The notes beneath the pieces were generated by a model. The model saw only the letters and a list, made by a program, of their open reading frames with translations. It searched no databases and had not been told where the DNA came from. A program made the position numbers and the translations under genes. This document shows positions 42,152 to 51,406 of a stretch of DNA of 64,000 nt, in pieces (positions within the stretch are counted from its first letter, which is position 1; every line of letters begins with the position of its first letter). Origin of the DNA: Lewinellaceae bacterium. GTDB taxonomy: Bacteria; Bacteroidota; Bacteroidia; Chitinophagales; Saprospiraceae. Location: contig JACJYO010000004.1 in assembly GCA_020636075.1 (NCBI GenBank), positions 1 to 64,000 on the forward strand. The letters run 5' to 3'.

Positions 42152-42221
42152 TTTCCCGCAGATTTCCGTAGAAAAAGCCGCAGATGAACGCAGAAACGTT
42201 TCTGCGAAAATCAGCGGGAAA
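42152..42221. repeat. Intergenic palindromic repeat (TTTCCCGCAGATTT type)
   Basis: Outer 14-bp arms at 42152-42165 and 42208-42221 (one mismatch) and a perfect inner palindrome GCAGAAAC-GTTTCTGC (42190-42205). It lies in the gap between the GH3 and DinB-like genes. Confidence 0.65.
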
Positions 42222-42278
42222 TAGTATATCGTAGGGTGTTCACAAAGGAAGTGGGCTAAACACGAATCGCTTAACTTT

Positions 42279-43802
42279 TTACCCGTTAGCATAGCGCAGC
42301 ACATCTTCCACAAATTCGCGGTGGTTGGCCAGGCGGGGTACTTTGTTTTGATTGCCAAATTTGCCGCGGGCTTTCATCCAGCGGTGGAACGTACCCGGTG
42401 GCACGGGGTGCAGCCGCAGGCGGTCGAGGGCCAGGCTGTGGAAGCGTTTGGCTTCGTAGTCGGAGTTGATGCGTTGGAGTGTTTCATCGAGCATTTGGTT
42501 GAACCGGTTGAGATCGGCTGGCGCCCGCTCAAATTCGACGACCCACTCGTGGCCGCCGCGACTGTGGCCGTTGGCAAAATAAACAGGGGCAGCCGTATAT
42601 TCCGAAACAACCACATCGAGTTGGCGGCAGGTTTCGGCAAGTGCCTTATCGGTATCGCCCACCATGACTTCTTCACCAAAAGCGTTGATAAACTGTTTGG
42701 TACGGCCGGAAATACGGAAACAGAAGGGATACTTGCGGGTAAACACCAGTGTGTCGCCCGGCAGGTAGCGCCAAAGCCCGTTGTTCGACGAGATCATCAA
42801 CGCGTAATCTTTACCGAGTTCCACCTCGGGCAATAGCACCGTTTTCGGATGCTCTTTCTCCCATTCTTCAATAGGGATAAATTCGTAAAAAACACCGTTA
42901 TCGGCCAGCAGGAGCATTTCATTTTGCTTTGCATCGGCCTGCACGCCAAAGTAGCCTTCGGAGGCATTGTAAATTTCCTGATACATGAAGTCGTCGCTCG
43001 GGATGAGGTCCCGAAACGTTTGCCGGTACGGCTCAAACCCTACGCCGCCGTGCATGTACGCCTGCAAGCGCGGCCATACCTCGAGCATGTTTTTCTTGCC
43101 GGTACGGTCGAGCACCATGCGGAACAGGACCAGCAACCAGGTCGGTACCCCGCCGAACATGACCACGTCGTCCATCTTGCTCACCAGGTCGGCGATGCGG
43201 TTGAGTTTTTGCTCGAAGTTGGGCATGAGTGCCGTTTCGAAGTCGGGGGTAAAAAACAAATGCCCGATGAGTGGCATGTGGTAGGTCAATATGGCGCTCA
43301 CATCGCCCATACGGGTTTTGGGGTACGTTTCCAGCCGGTTAATACTACCAGGCATGATAAGGTTTCGCCGCCGGAATATCTCCATGTCGGGCCGGTTATG
43401 GTAGATCAGGGCCAGAGAATCCCAACCGCCGGCGTTGTGGCAGTGGATGCGGTTGGCGGGCGGGATAGGGATGTATTTGCTTTTGTCGCTGGTGGTGCCG
43501 CTGCTTTTGCTGTACCAGTTGACTTCGCCGGGCCAAAGGACATCGCGTTCGCCGTGCATCATGCGGTTGATGCGGCCTTTCAGGCTTTCATAGTCGTGTA
43601 CGGGTACTTGCCGGGTAAAATCGTGGATCGAACGGATGCTGGAAAAGTGGTGTTGCCGGCCAAATTCAGTATGCCGGGCAGCTTCAATAATTTTTCGGAA
43701 CCAACGCTGCTGCGTAAGCTCTGGCCGGTACATGAAACGCTCAATGCGCTTCATACGCAAACGCAAATACTGCTTCACAGCAGCGTTTACCAAGCTTTTC
43801 AT
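42279..43802 (-). CDS. GH3 auxin-responsive-promoter family protein
   Basis: A 507-residue protein. It has the acyl-adenylating GH3 fold: ATP motif WYSKSSGTTSDKSKYIP (near 94-110), NASEGYFGVQ, and SNNGLWRYLPGDTLVFT before the hinge. In plants GH3 enzymes join amino acids to acyl acids. Bacterial members are common in Bacteroidota and have unknown substrates. Length is normal for the family. The ATG at 43802 is preceded by a TACCTTCG box about 35 nt upstream. No partner gene is adjacent on the same strand. Confidence 0.9.
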   Translation of the reverse strand: MKSLVNAAVKQYLRLRMKRIERFMYRPELTQQRWFRKIIEAARHTEFGRQHHFSSIRSIHDFTRQVPVHDYESLKGRINRMMHGERDVLWPGEVNWYSKSSGTTSDKSKYIPIPPANRIHCHNAGGWDSLALIYHNRPDMEIFRRRNLIMPGSINRLETYPKTRMGDVSAILTYHMPLIGHLFFTPDFETALMPNFEQKLNRIADLVSKMDDVVMFGGVPTWLLVLFRMVLDRTGKKNMLEVWPRLQAYMHGGVGFEPYRQTFRDLIPSDDFMYQEIYNASEGYFGVQADAKQNEMLLLADNGVFYEFIPIEEWEKEHPKTVLLPEVELGKDYALMISSNNGLWRYLPGDTLVFTRKYPFCFRISGRTKQFINAFGEEVMVGDTDKALAETCRQLDVVVSEYTAAPVYFANGHSRGGHEWVVEFERAPADLNRFNQMLDETLQRINSDYEAKRFHSLALDRLRLHPVPPGTFHRWMKARGKFGNQNKVPRLANHREFVEDVLRYANG

Positions 43803-43836
43803 AAGCGAGTTCGGTTTTGTCCGTTTCGTTCCTTGG

Positions 43837-43844
43837 CGAAGGTA
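43837..43844 (-). promoter_or_regulatory. Candidate -7 box for the GH3 gene
   Basis: The minus strand reads TACCTTCG, one base from TAnnTTTG, 35 nt before the ATG at 43802. Confidence 0.3.
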
Positions 43845-43970
43845 GATATTTCAATAAAAACAGTGCGCAGTTCGTCAGTTGCCCGGCGAAATTCGGGGTG
43901 CGTCCCAAAGGCTGCTGTAAACACTGCTGAAACCATTTACTTTGTGTCACCTGTTGAAAAAAAGCACGGC

Positions 43971-44375
43971 ATGAAACTAAACAAATTCAGGGATTTCGAC
44001 ACGTTTTATGACAGCTTGTTGCCTGCGGAAAAAGGGATTTGTCTGCAATTGCGTCAGCTTATTCAGGAAAACTTTCCGCAATTGCGCGAAAAATTTGGCT
44101 ATGGTGTACCCTATTATCATCAGTACAGCCGGATCTGTTTTATGTACCCGGCTTCCTTCCCCTACAGTGGCCAACAGGTGGGGGTAGCCATCGGTTTTAC
44201 ACGAGGTCATCTGTTATCGAATGCGCAAGGCCTGCTGGATTTGGGCGATCGGAAGGAAGTCGCGTATGTGTCGCTATTGCAGCAAAAAGATATTTTGGAG
44301 GAAACACTGCTGGAAATATTGCACGAGGCTGTATTGTTGGATGAAGACCTTTACCGGGAGAAAAAACGCCGTTGA
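43971..44375 (+). CDS. DUF1801 family protein
   Basis: A 134-residue protein. The ATG at 43971 was chosen; the frame stays open far upstream across the GH3 gene, but that part is an antisense shadow. Features of the family: MKLNKFRDFDTFYDSLLP, LREKFGYGVPYYHQYSRICFMYP, VGVAIGFTRGHLL and a C-terminal helical part. DUF1801 proteins have a small YdhG-like fold, with no established activity. It is preceded by TTACTTTG about 30 nt upstream, near to a -7 box. Divergent from the GH3 gene, about 170 nt apart. Confidence 0.82.
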   Translation: MKLNKFRDFDTFYDSLLPAEKGICLQLRQLIQENFPQLREKFGYGVPYYHQYSRICFMYPASFPYSGQQVGVAIGFTRGHLLSNAQGLLDLGDRKEVAYVSLLQQKDILEETLLEILHEAVLLDEDLYREKKRR

Positions 44376-44491
44376 GTGAAACATTGACTTCCGAAACGAG
44401 ATTTTTGGGTAAAATGTCCGGAGCACACCCTTTCTGCCGGTTTGCAGGACAAATGGCAACCCTTGCTTGGTCAGGCTGTTTTGAACCTGAT

Positions 44492-44782
44492 TTAATGTCG
44501 GCAGGGTTTTAAGAGTTTCACTTCTAAAAGGGATAATCCAGATGTCTCCCCCGCATGGCGGGGTCGACATGACAATCTGCGGGGAAAGAATACAATTCAT
44601 CAGATTTCTCGCTACGCTCGAAATTTTACCTGCGCCCTGCCGCAATTTCGAGCGTAGCGAGAAATCTGATGAAATTTAGTTTTTAGCGTAAGTGACTGTC
44701 ATGTCGACCGAAGGGAGACATCTGAACATACATCGTATTTATCCGTCATTTATGTGAAACCATACAAACCCTGCCTACGTTA
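44492..44782. repeat. Nested palindromic element
   Basis: Concentric arms: TTTAATGTCGGCAGGGTTTT against AAACCCTGCCTACGTTAA at the ends; AGATGTCTCCC (44540-44550) against GGGAGACATCT (44713-44723); GTCGACATGACA (44563-44574) against its complement (44697-44708); and a near-perfect 30-bp core (about 44596-44625 and 44644-44673) around an 18-nt loop. The gap from 44376 to 44791 holds nothing else recognised. Confidence 0.8.
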
Positions 44783-44791
44783 AGCCAAAAT

Positions 44792-46354
44792 CTAAAAATG
44801 GGAAAATGGTTTAGAACTAAGAACCTTACCATTTTCATCCGTAATCCATAAATAATATACTCCTTTAGGCAATTCTTCCAACGGAATCACATATTGATAT
44901 TCTAAACTATTGGTTTCCATTTTCAAAATTATTGTTCCATAGATATCTGAAATCCCAAGATGCTTCAAATCTGAGGCTATCAAATTACCTTTTAAGACTA
45001 CTGACAATTGCTCCTTAGTAGGATTAGGGTATAAGAGTAGATCACTATCAAACTTGTCCAAATCGACTACGTCTGTATAATTATTACAGCCGGGAACCAG
45101 ACATCCATAGTTGTCTATTTTCAACAACCAACTTCTTTGGTGTGGTGGGTCAGTGCCATCTTTATTAGCAACAGACCCTGCCAACCAATAGCCATTGCCG
45201 TGAGGATCAGGCACAATATCTTCAATAGAATGGTCATCAAGAATAACTGAATCATCCAAAATTGAGACCGATCTTGCCCAAATACTATCGCCCGACAGTG
45301 AGACCTTACCAATCCAACCTGATTTATTATAATTACCATTAAAGTTTGATGAAATAGCTCCTGCAGCAACATAGCCATCTTCTTCATTTGAAACTGAAAG
45401 GCAATTAAAATAGTTAGGAGAAAGGCCATAGGTACCATTTCCAATTGAGGTCTTCCATAAAAGGTTAGAATTACTATCTACTTTAAAAATAAAAGGATAA
45501 TAATATATATTTCCATTTTCTTCGCGCCCGTGAGCAGAAATGCCTACTATGCAACCATCTGTAGGGTCCTCAACTATATCAAAAACAGTAGACCAAAACT
45601 GGCTAATATTAGATGAAAATTGCCACTCTAAATTGCCTAAATAATTAATCTTAAATACAAAACCTTGGCTCCAATAATTTCCCTGAACTGAGTAGTCATA
45701 ATTATTGCCTCCAATAACAAAGCCGCCATCATTTGTCTGTAAAACACAATCTACGGCTTCATAGCCTGTAAAATGGTAAACGCGCTGCCAGACAATCTGG
45801 AGGTTTCTATCTAATCGAAGTGCAATTATACCGCTTTGTGCACCTGGGATTTGTGTGGAGCGTGCATTATATACTACAATATATCCAGAATCAGCAGTAG
45901 GCTTCCAGTCTGTAATGGCTGTAAAGCTTTCATTTGGTGCATAATAATGCTGGAACGTTTGGTAATTAAAAGAATCACTTTCAGGGTATATATTTAACAT
46001 GCAAACATCACGATAGGAAATAGAGCAAAAATTTTCGATTCTGCCATTTAACCCACATATTGGAGATGTAAATGAATAAAATGTTTTAGGGCCTGATGGA
46101 AAGTTTAATAAATTATATAGTTTATAATCCAAAACATTTGAGCCATCCAAAATAGCAAATAGATAATTGAGGTAGCCCATAGAGTCAAATGCAGAGCCAG
46201 CGCAATAAATAGTATCTGACTTTACATCTAGTCCATAAAATTTAGAAATAGGTTTATTGTTAAAATCAAATCGATTATTAATTGGCTGAGATAGAAGACT
46301 TGAGCTTATAGCAATTTTGCAAGCGATAAGTATAATAAAAGTATAATTTGGCAT
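44792..46354 (-). CDS. Type IX-secreted protein in AT-rich DNA
   Basis: A 520-residue protein. The signal peptide is MPNYTFIILIACKIAISSSL. The body reads as repeated beta segments (TNDGGFVIGGNNYDYS, NEEDGYVAAGAISS), like the delta-60 or propeller-type repeats of secreted Bacteroidota proteins. The end carries a type A T9SS sorting domain: LLLYPNPTKEQLSVVL, then LPKGVYYLWITDENGK. It is therefore likely exported by T9SS to the cell surface or medium. The gene is clearly richer in A+T, with AAT, TAT and ATA codons, than all neighbours, suggesting acquisition from elsewhere. A nested palindrome adjoins its 3' end. Confidence 0.85.
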   Translation of the reverse strand: MPNYTFIILIACKIAISSSLLSQPINNRFDFNNKPISKFYGLDVKSDTIYCAGSAFDSMGYLNYLFAILDGSNVLDYKLYNLLNFPSGPKTFYSFTSPICGLNGRIENFCSISYRDVCMLNIYPESDSFNYQTFQHYYAPNESFTAITDWKPTADSGYIVVYNARSTQIPGAQSGIIALRLDRNLQIVWQRVYHFTGYEAVDCVLQTNDGGFVIGGNNYDYSVQGNYWSQGFVFKINYLGNLEWQFSSNISQFWSTVFDIVEDPTDGCIVGISAHGREENGNIYYYPFIFKVDSNSNLLWKTSIGNGTYGLSPNYFNCLSVSNEEDGYVAAGAISSNFNGNYNKSGWIGKVSLSGDSIWARSVSILDDSVILDDHSIEDIVPDPHGNGYWLAGSVANKDGTDPPHQRSWLLKIDNYGCLVPGCNNYTDVVDLDKFDSDLLLYPNPTKEQLSVVLKGNLIASDLKHLGISDIYGTIILKMETNSLEYQYVIPLEELPKGVYYLWITDENGKVLSSKPFSHF

Positions 46355-46504
46355 GACATGTTAGGTCTAAATCCAATTGTACGAAGATATGAAAACAAAA
46401 CATGACATTTATATATAGGCTCTTTGCTTCATTCAAAAATCTCCAAACACGCTTGCAATGCATATAATTATAGTACAACTAAGGTTTTAAAAAAAACAAA
46501 TTCT

Positions 46505-47119
46505 ATGAAAAGACCCATGCTCGCTGCCTTGCTCACCCTGGCCGCCACGGCGATGCTCAACGCCCAGCAACTTCCTGAACAACCGGAAGACATTTCCCCG
46601 CTGCTCATCGGCGAAACGATGCCCAATACGGAACTGACCGCTCTTGACGGGAAAACGATTGCCTTCCACGAAATTGCCAAAGAAAAACCCACCGTGCTCA
46701 TTATTTACCGCGGCGGATGGTGCCCCTATTGCAATCGCCATCTTGCGGCAATCGGGCAAACGGAAGCGGAAATCCTCGAACTGGGTTACCAGATAGTCGC
46801 CGTCAGCCCCGACAAGGCGGAAAAACTTCAGGAAACAGCAGAAAAGGACAGCATTCGCTACCGCTTGTTTTCAGATGGCGACGGCACTTTTGCCAAAGCT
46901 ACCGGCCTCGCTTTTCAGGCGCCTCAGCGCTACGGACAGCGGCTGCTCGACTGGTCGGGTGGCGAAAATACGGATGGATACCTGCCCGTGCCGGCGGTAA
47001 TTGTACTCGATATGGATGCGACCATCCAATTTGAGTATATCAATCCCAATTATAAAAAACGCCTGAGCAGCGAAATGCTCCTGGCAGTACTAAAAGCATT
47101 GCGGGCGGAGGAAGAATAG
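46505..47119 (+). CDS. Peroxiredoxin-like exported protein
   Basis: A 204-residue protein starting at the ATG at 46505, chosen because it begins the signal peptide MKRPMLAALLTLAATAMLNA. The thioredoxin-like domain has YRGGWCPYCNRHLAA (near residue 75), where CPYC replaces the usual peroxiredoxin active site, then IVAVSPDKAEKL and VPAVIVLDMD. This is the AhpC/TSA peroxiredoxin-like family. A thiol peroxidase or disulfide reductase role in the periplasm is expected, but the substrate is unknown. The next gene follows after 68 nt on the same strand. Confidence 0.87.
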   Translation: MKRPMLAALLTLAATAMLNAQQLPEQPEDISPLLIGETMPNTELTALDGKTIAFHEIAKEKPTVLIIYRGGWCPYCNRHLAAIGQTEAEILELGYQIVAVSPDKAEKLQETAEKDSIRYRLFSDGDGTFAKATGLAFQAPQRYGQRLLDWSGGENTDGYLPVPAVIVLDMDATIQFEYINPNYKKRLSSEMLLAVLKALRAEEE

Positions 47120-47187
47120 CGAGCCCGGGGTTGTCCGTTTTATTGATACCTTGATCGGTGAAAATCAAACGAAAAACGTACCATCCT

Positions 47188-47949
47188 ATGTCCATTTCTC
47201 CGCTTGCGATCATTGGCTCCCTGTTGTTGTTGGCCACCGTCGGCCTCGGCCTGGCCGACCCCATTCCACAAAACCCGGCCTATCACGACTATGGCGACCA
47301 GCGGGTCATTCTTGGAATCCCATATTTCTGGAATGTGGTATCGAACCTTCCGATGCTGTTTATCGGATCGTACGGTTTGTGGCAGTGCGCCCACAACTGG
47401 TCGCGCCGGCCTGTGGGTGTAGCGCGCTGGATTCCGCTTGTGCTGAGCTTTGGCATTTTTATTACTTGTTTCGGTTCAGCGTATTACCATTGGGCGCCCA
47501 GCAATGCCACCCTGTTCTGGGACCGCTTTCCGATGACCCTGATGTTCATGGCGCTCTTTGCCTTGCTGATGTACGACTTCCTGGGTCGGCGAACAGGAGC
47601 AATCACTTTTTGGCTGGCGGTTCCCCTGGGTATGGCCAGCGTGCTATACTGGCATTTCACAGAGGCGGTCGGGCATGGCGATTTGCGCCCCTATGCCCTG
47701 GTGCAGTTTTTTCCCATGGCAGCCGCACCGGTGTTGCTCTTGTTTTACCCCGGGAAGGTGCCTTATGTCCGGTACATTTTACTCATACTCGGCTGGTATG
47801 CGGTGGCGAAGGTGTGCGAGCATTTTGACAAAGAAATTTATGCGGCACTGGGCTTCTGGAGCGGGCATACACTCAAGCATTTGATCGGAGCGATCGGATT
47901 GGTGTATGCCATGAAAATTGTGGACGGGTGGTATCCGCATGGCCAATAA
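47188..47949 (+). CDS. Alkaline-ceramidase-like membrane protein
   Basis: A 253-residue polytopic protein; the ATG at 47188 is preferred over a GTG ten codons earlier. About seven hydrophobic segments. Motifs of the alkaline ceramidase/CREST group: FWNVVSNLPMLFIG (near 45-58), FGSAYYHWAPSNATLFWDRFPMT (shortened: SAYYHWAPSNATLFWDR) and the C-terminal GHTLKHLIGAIG with metal-binding His. Family members hydrolyse ceramides or related amides. Bacteroidota often contain sphingolipids, so a lipid substrate is plausible. It is not certain that all zinc ligands are present. Likely transcribed with the peroxiredoxin-like gene upstream. Confidence 0.78.
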   Translation: MSISPLAIIGSLLLLATVGLGLADPIPQNPAYHDYGDQRVILGIPYFWNVVSNLPMLFIGSYGLWQCAHNWSRRPVGVARWIPLVLSFGIFITCFGSAYYHWAPSNATLFWDRFPMTLMFMALFALLMYDFLGRRTGAITFWLAVPLGMASVLYWHFTEAVGHGDLRPYALVQFFPMAAAPVLLLFYPGKVPYVRYILLILGWYAVAKVCEHFDKEIYAALGFWSGHTLKHLIGAIGLVYAMKIVDGWYPHGQ

Positions 47950-47952
47950 CTT

Positions 47953-48010
47953 AATACTACTTTGTTACTTTAAACACTGTGGTATTCGACATTGCTTGTT
48001 TTTTCGGGTG
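47953..48010. repeat. Internally deleted copy of the 39742-40194 element
   Basis: Positions 47953-47986 match 39922-39955 and are joined directly to a match for 40098-40121 with one substitution. About 140 bp of the larger element are missing, and the join lies at a TATT shared by both sides (39952-39955 and 40094-40097). It begins 4 nt after the ceramidase-like stop. Confidence 0.75.
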
Positions 48011-48030
48011 GGGGCACCATAGCCGAACCA

Positions 48031-51000
48031 CTATTCCTTCACCAAACGCGCCGAGTATGCCGCATCCCCGGCATACAACTTCAGTAAATAAATCCCGGCT
48101 GGTACGGTGGAAAGATCAATGCTGTTGCCCGGCTGTTGCACTTGCAGAAACAGCCGCCCGGTATAGTCGAACACTTCGACCCGCTCGGCGTTCAGGTTGC
48201 TGATACTGACAAGGCCGGTGGTCGGATTGGGAAATAACCGGATGCCGGTTTTGCCGATTTCGGTAACGGCGCTGGGCGTGAGGTTGGTCACCTCGAGACA
48301 GAACTCGCCGTTTCCGGGGTAGCCGTTGCCAACCCAGCCATCTACCATCAATTGGTACATAAGTCCCGGTTGTGTGGCGATTTCCAGGAGGGCGTTGTAG
48401 ACATCGTTGCCCAGGTCTTCATCATCATTACAAGCTAGGGGTGTAGGATCTGCACAACCACCGGCGTACACCGCCATTTGCGTGTCACCGTCGCCGTTGA
48501 TGTAGTTGGTCGCGTTGCACTGCACCGTCCGGATGCGGTAGGTATTGCCGTCGCCGGTGAATGAAAACCAGATCGTGTGATCGAGACTGGGGCCCAGTTG
48601 ATCTTGGAAACAATCCCAACCCGCTGCCGGATCGCCGCTGGCGTTATAGCCGTTGTTATCGAACAAAGTGGAAGTTTGCGCTGCATGCTGCGGCCCGCCG
48701 AACAGGCTGTTGATGTCGATGGCGTCGGTACAGGCATCGCCGGGGGCGGCCATTTGCTGTTCAACCGTGGCGGTAGCCGTGGCAGTGCAGCCGTTAATGT
48801 CGGTTACCGTGGCGGTGTAGATTCCGGCGGCGAGCCCGTCGGTGGTAGCCGTTGTTGCGCCGTTACTCCAAACGAACGTATAGCCCGGCGTGCCGCCACT
48901 GGCTGTGGCCGTGGCCGTGCCGTTGTTCATGGCTCCGGTGGTAGCTGTGGCAGTAGCAGTGGCAGTCAGCATCGCCGGTTCGGTGACGGTGGCCTCATCC
49001 GTTGACGAACAGCCGTTGGCGTCGGTCATGGTGGCCGTATAGGTTCCTGCGGAAATGCCCGTAACGGAAGCGGTCGTTGCACTATTGCTCCAGAGATAAT
49101 TGTATGGCATAGTGCCTCCGGTGGCAGCGACCGTCACGCCGCCGTCGGCAGCGCCAAAGCAGGTGGCATTGGAGTCAACTACTGCCGCTGCGACCAACGC
49201 CGCCGGTTCGCCAACCTGTACCTCCAGAAATCTCGAACCGGAATTATTCGTAACCGTCACGTAGTATGTTCCGGCGGTGAGGCCGTTGATGTCCTCCGTC
49301 ATAGCGCCGGTCGACCATTCAATGGTGAAGGGCAGATCGCCGCCGCTCACACTCAGGTCGATAGCGCCATCGGCAGCGCCAAAGCAGCTGGCCGGGGTTG
49401 TGGCTGCACTCAGATCGGGCAGTGGGCAGTACAGGCCGGTGGAGCCGGTCACCTGCACATTATCGATGGAAAAGGTTTCGGCATTCGTGTTGATCAGGCC
49501 ACAGACGCGAATGCGCAAATTGCTACAGGTTAAAGCAGATTGCGATAGAGTACTCTCACCATTATTTCCTGTTCCGAAGCCGTCAGCATACACAACGGTA
49601 TGGCCGGTAACGCCATTTCCCACCAGATTCGGGAGGCGTTGCCAGGGGCCGCCGTCGCAGCTGTATTCCACGTCGATATGGTCGGCAACGAGGTCCGGCG
49701 GGTTCATGCCGGCCGGTTCGGAGTCGAAACCTTCCCACTTGAGGTCCAGGGAGAATCCAACGGTACCGGGCGCCGCGCCGCTGGTGTTGATCAGCGGGCT
49801 TTCCCAGCAAACCACCTGATCGAGGTCGGTAGCGATCAACACGCCGCCTGCGGTGTGGAAGTGGTCGTCGGGGTCGATGCCATCGAGGGTGTCGAGGGCA
49901 TAAATTGTCCAGTTGACACCGGCAAAATTGGCATTGCTACAGTTTGCCGCCAGCGAATCCGGGCAGGTGGAACCCGTTAGCAGGCCCTTGCCGTCTGTGC
50001 CAAACGTTTCTGAATACGGGCCACCCGGCGCCAGACCAACGATGATATCGGCATCGGCTGTACAGCCACTGGCATCGGAGACGAGGACGACGTAGATTCC
50101 GGCTTCCAGGCCTGTGCGGTCTTCGGGGTTGTTACTGCCGGGCAGATCGCCCCAATTAACGGCGTAGGGCTGTAAGCCCCCCGAGATGATCAGGTCGATC
50201 GAGCCGTTAAAAATACCTTCGCAGGTTGCCGGACCAACATCGTTGCTGATCGAAAAAGGTGAATTGCCCACCGTGCCGCTGGCAGAAGATGTACAGTTGG
50301 CAGCGTCGGCGACGGTCACTGTGTAGGTACCTTCAGAAAGGTTCATGAGGTCTTCCGAGATGTTGCCGTTGCTCCAGGTGTAGGAGTAGCCCGGCGTGCC
50401 GCCGGACACCGTCAGGTCGATCGCGCCGGAGTTAGGCCCGCCACAGGTGATGGGGGTGATGGCCAGGCTAAGCTCGGGTGCGGCGCAGCCGACGGTTACG
50501 CCCATTTCCGGCACCGACACATTGTCGATCGTTACGACTTCGGTGTTGGCGGTATTGCTAACACAAACGCGGATGCGCAGACTACTGCCGCCAGGGATGT
50601 CTGCAACTGTGACTGTCGTACTTCCAGAAAACGGGTTGCCAGGTGTACCGTTCGCATAGCCGATAGTGGCGCAGGTGGCTCCTCCAACCAGGTTGTCTAC
50701 ATTCACATAGGCGGCGCCGTCGACGCTGTACTGCACCAGTATGTAGTCGAAGCTGCCATCCGTGCAGGGGTTGCCTGCCAGGTCAGTATCAAATTCCGCC
50801 CAGCTCAGATCGACGGAAAAACTGATCATGCCGGAAGCAAGCACCGTGTTCAGCAGCGGACTTTCCCAGCACACCCGTTGATCCGTATCGATGGCTTCGA
50901 GCACGCCGGTGGCGGTGGTTTGAAAATAATCGCTTGCATCCCGGCCGAAAGCTGCCGGGGGCTGATTGTCCCAGGTGCTAAGGGTCCAGTTGACACCGGT

Positions 51001-51120
51001 AAGGTCATCAACAAAGTCCACCAGATAACCCTTGTCGGGTGTCGGGAAGGTTTCGAGATATTGGGCCTGGCCCGGGGCGGCGAGGCACAGCAGCAGCGCG
51101 GGTAAGATTGTTTTTAGCAT
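48031..51120 (-). CDS. Type IX-secreted SprB-repeat protein
   Basis: A 1029-residue protein. Signal peptide MLKTILPALLLCLAAPGQA. Two copies of a jelly-roll-like module (about 25-210 and 340-550), each with VCWESPLLNT or VCWESPLINT and an LRIRVC strand. SprB-type repeats occur between and after them (SGGTPGYSYTWSNG, AGTYTATMTDANGCS). A C-terminal segment (about 790-930) resembles a carbohydrate-binding or pre-peptidase module (DHTIWFSFTGDG). A type A T9SS sorting tail (RLFPNPTTGLVSISNL ... VPAGIYLLKLY) ends the protein. Such proteins are surface adhesins or secreted factors. Nothing indicates an enzyme activity. The 455-nt upstream gap has an inverted repeat but no clear promoter. Confidence 0.88.
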   Translation of the reverse strand: MLKTILPALLLCLAAPGQAQYLETFPTPDKGYLVDFVDDLTGVNWTLSTWDNQPPAAFGRDASDYFQTTATGVLEAIDTDQRVCWESPLLNTVLASGMISFSVDLSWAEFDTDLAGNPCTDGSFDYILVQYSVDGAAYVNVDNLVGGATCATIGYANGTPGNPFSGSTTVTVADIPGGSSLRIRVCVSNTANTEVVTIDNVSVPEMGVTVGCAAPELSLAITPITCGGPNSGAIDLTVSGGTPGYSYTWSNGNISEDLMNLSEGTYTVTVADAANCTSSASGTVGNSPFSISNDVGPATCEGIFNGSIDLIISGGLQPYAVNWGDLPGSNNPEDRTGLEAGIYVVLVSDASGCTADADIIVGLAPGGPYSETFGTDGKGLLTGSTCPDSLAANCSNANFAGVNWTIYALDTLDGIDPDDHFHTAGGVLIATDLDQVVCWESPLINTSGAAPGTVGFSLDLKWEGFDSEPAGMNPPDLVADHIDVEYSCDGGPWQRLPNLVGNGVTGHTVVYADGFGTGNNGESTLSQSALTCSNLRIRVCGLINTNAETFSIDNVQVTGSTGLYCPLPDLSAATTPASCFGAADGAIDLSVSGGDLPFTIEWSTGAMTEDINGLTAGTYYVTVTNNSGSRFLEVQVGEPAALVAAAVVDSNATCFGAADGGVTVAATGGTMPYNYLWSNSATTASVTGISAGTYTATMTDANGCSSTDEATVTEPAMLTATATATATTGAMNNGTATATASGGTPGYTFVWSNGATTATTDGLAAGIYTATVTDINGCTATATATVEQQMAAPGDACTDAIDINSLFGGPQHAAQTSTLFDNNGYNASGDPAAGWDCFQDQLGPSLDHTIWFSFTGDGNTYRIRTVQCNATNYINGDGDTQMAVYAGGCADPTPLACNDDEDLGNDVYNALLEIATQPGLMYQLMVDGWVGNGYPGNGEFCLEVTNLTPSAVTEIGKTGIRLFPNPTTGLVSISNLNAERVEVFDYTGRLFLQVQQPGNSIDLSTVPAGIYLLKLYAGDAAYSARLVKE

Positions 51121-51406
51121 TGGTTCGGTTTTATTTATTTAAAAAAGAAAAATCAGACCAGGTATCCGAAGGTGTGCGCTACGGAGATTTCAAGCTGGCA
51201 TTGAAATAATAATCTTCCTATTGGACAAGAGAGCATGCACCGTACAATTAGACGGTCTGACACCAGAAGTTATGCCAGTGAAGCGGTCGAATTTCGGAAA
51301 AAAACGGGCAGCCTGCTAAGCAAAGCTTGTAATTGTGCAGGATGCGCTTGTAACTATGTCGTTTTTAACAATAACTGTGCATTCGCAGTAGTTCTTGTCG
51401 CAACCC

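Noticed and set aside
42849..43970. In-frame upstream extension of the DUF1801 gene
   Set aside because: It overlaps the GH3 gene on the other strand and has no family resemblance; the ATG at 43971 begins the recognisable protein.
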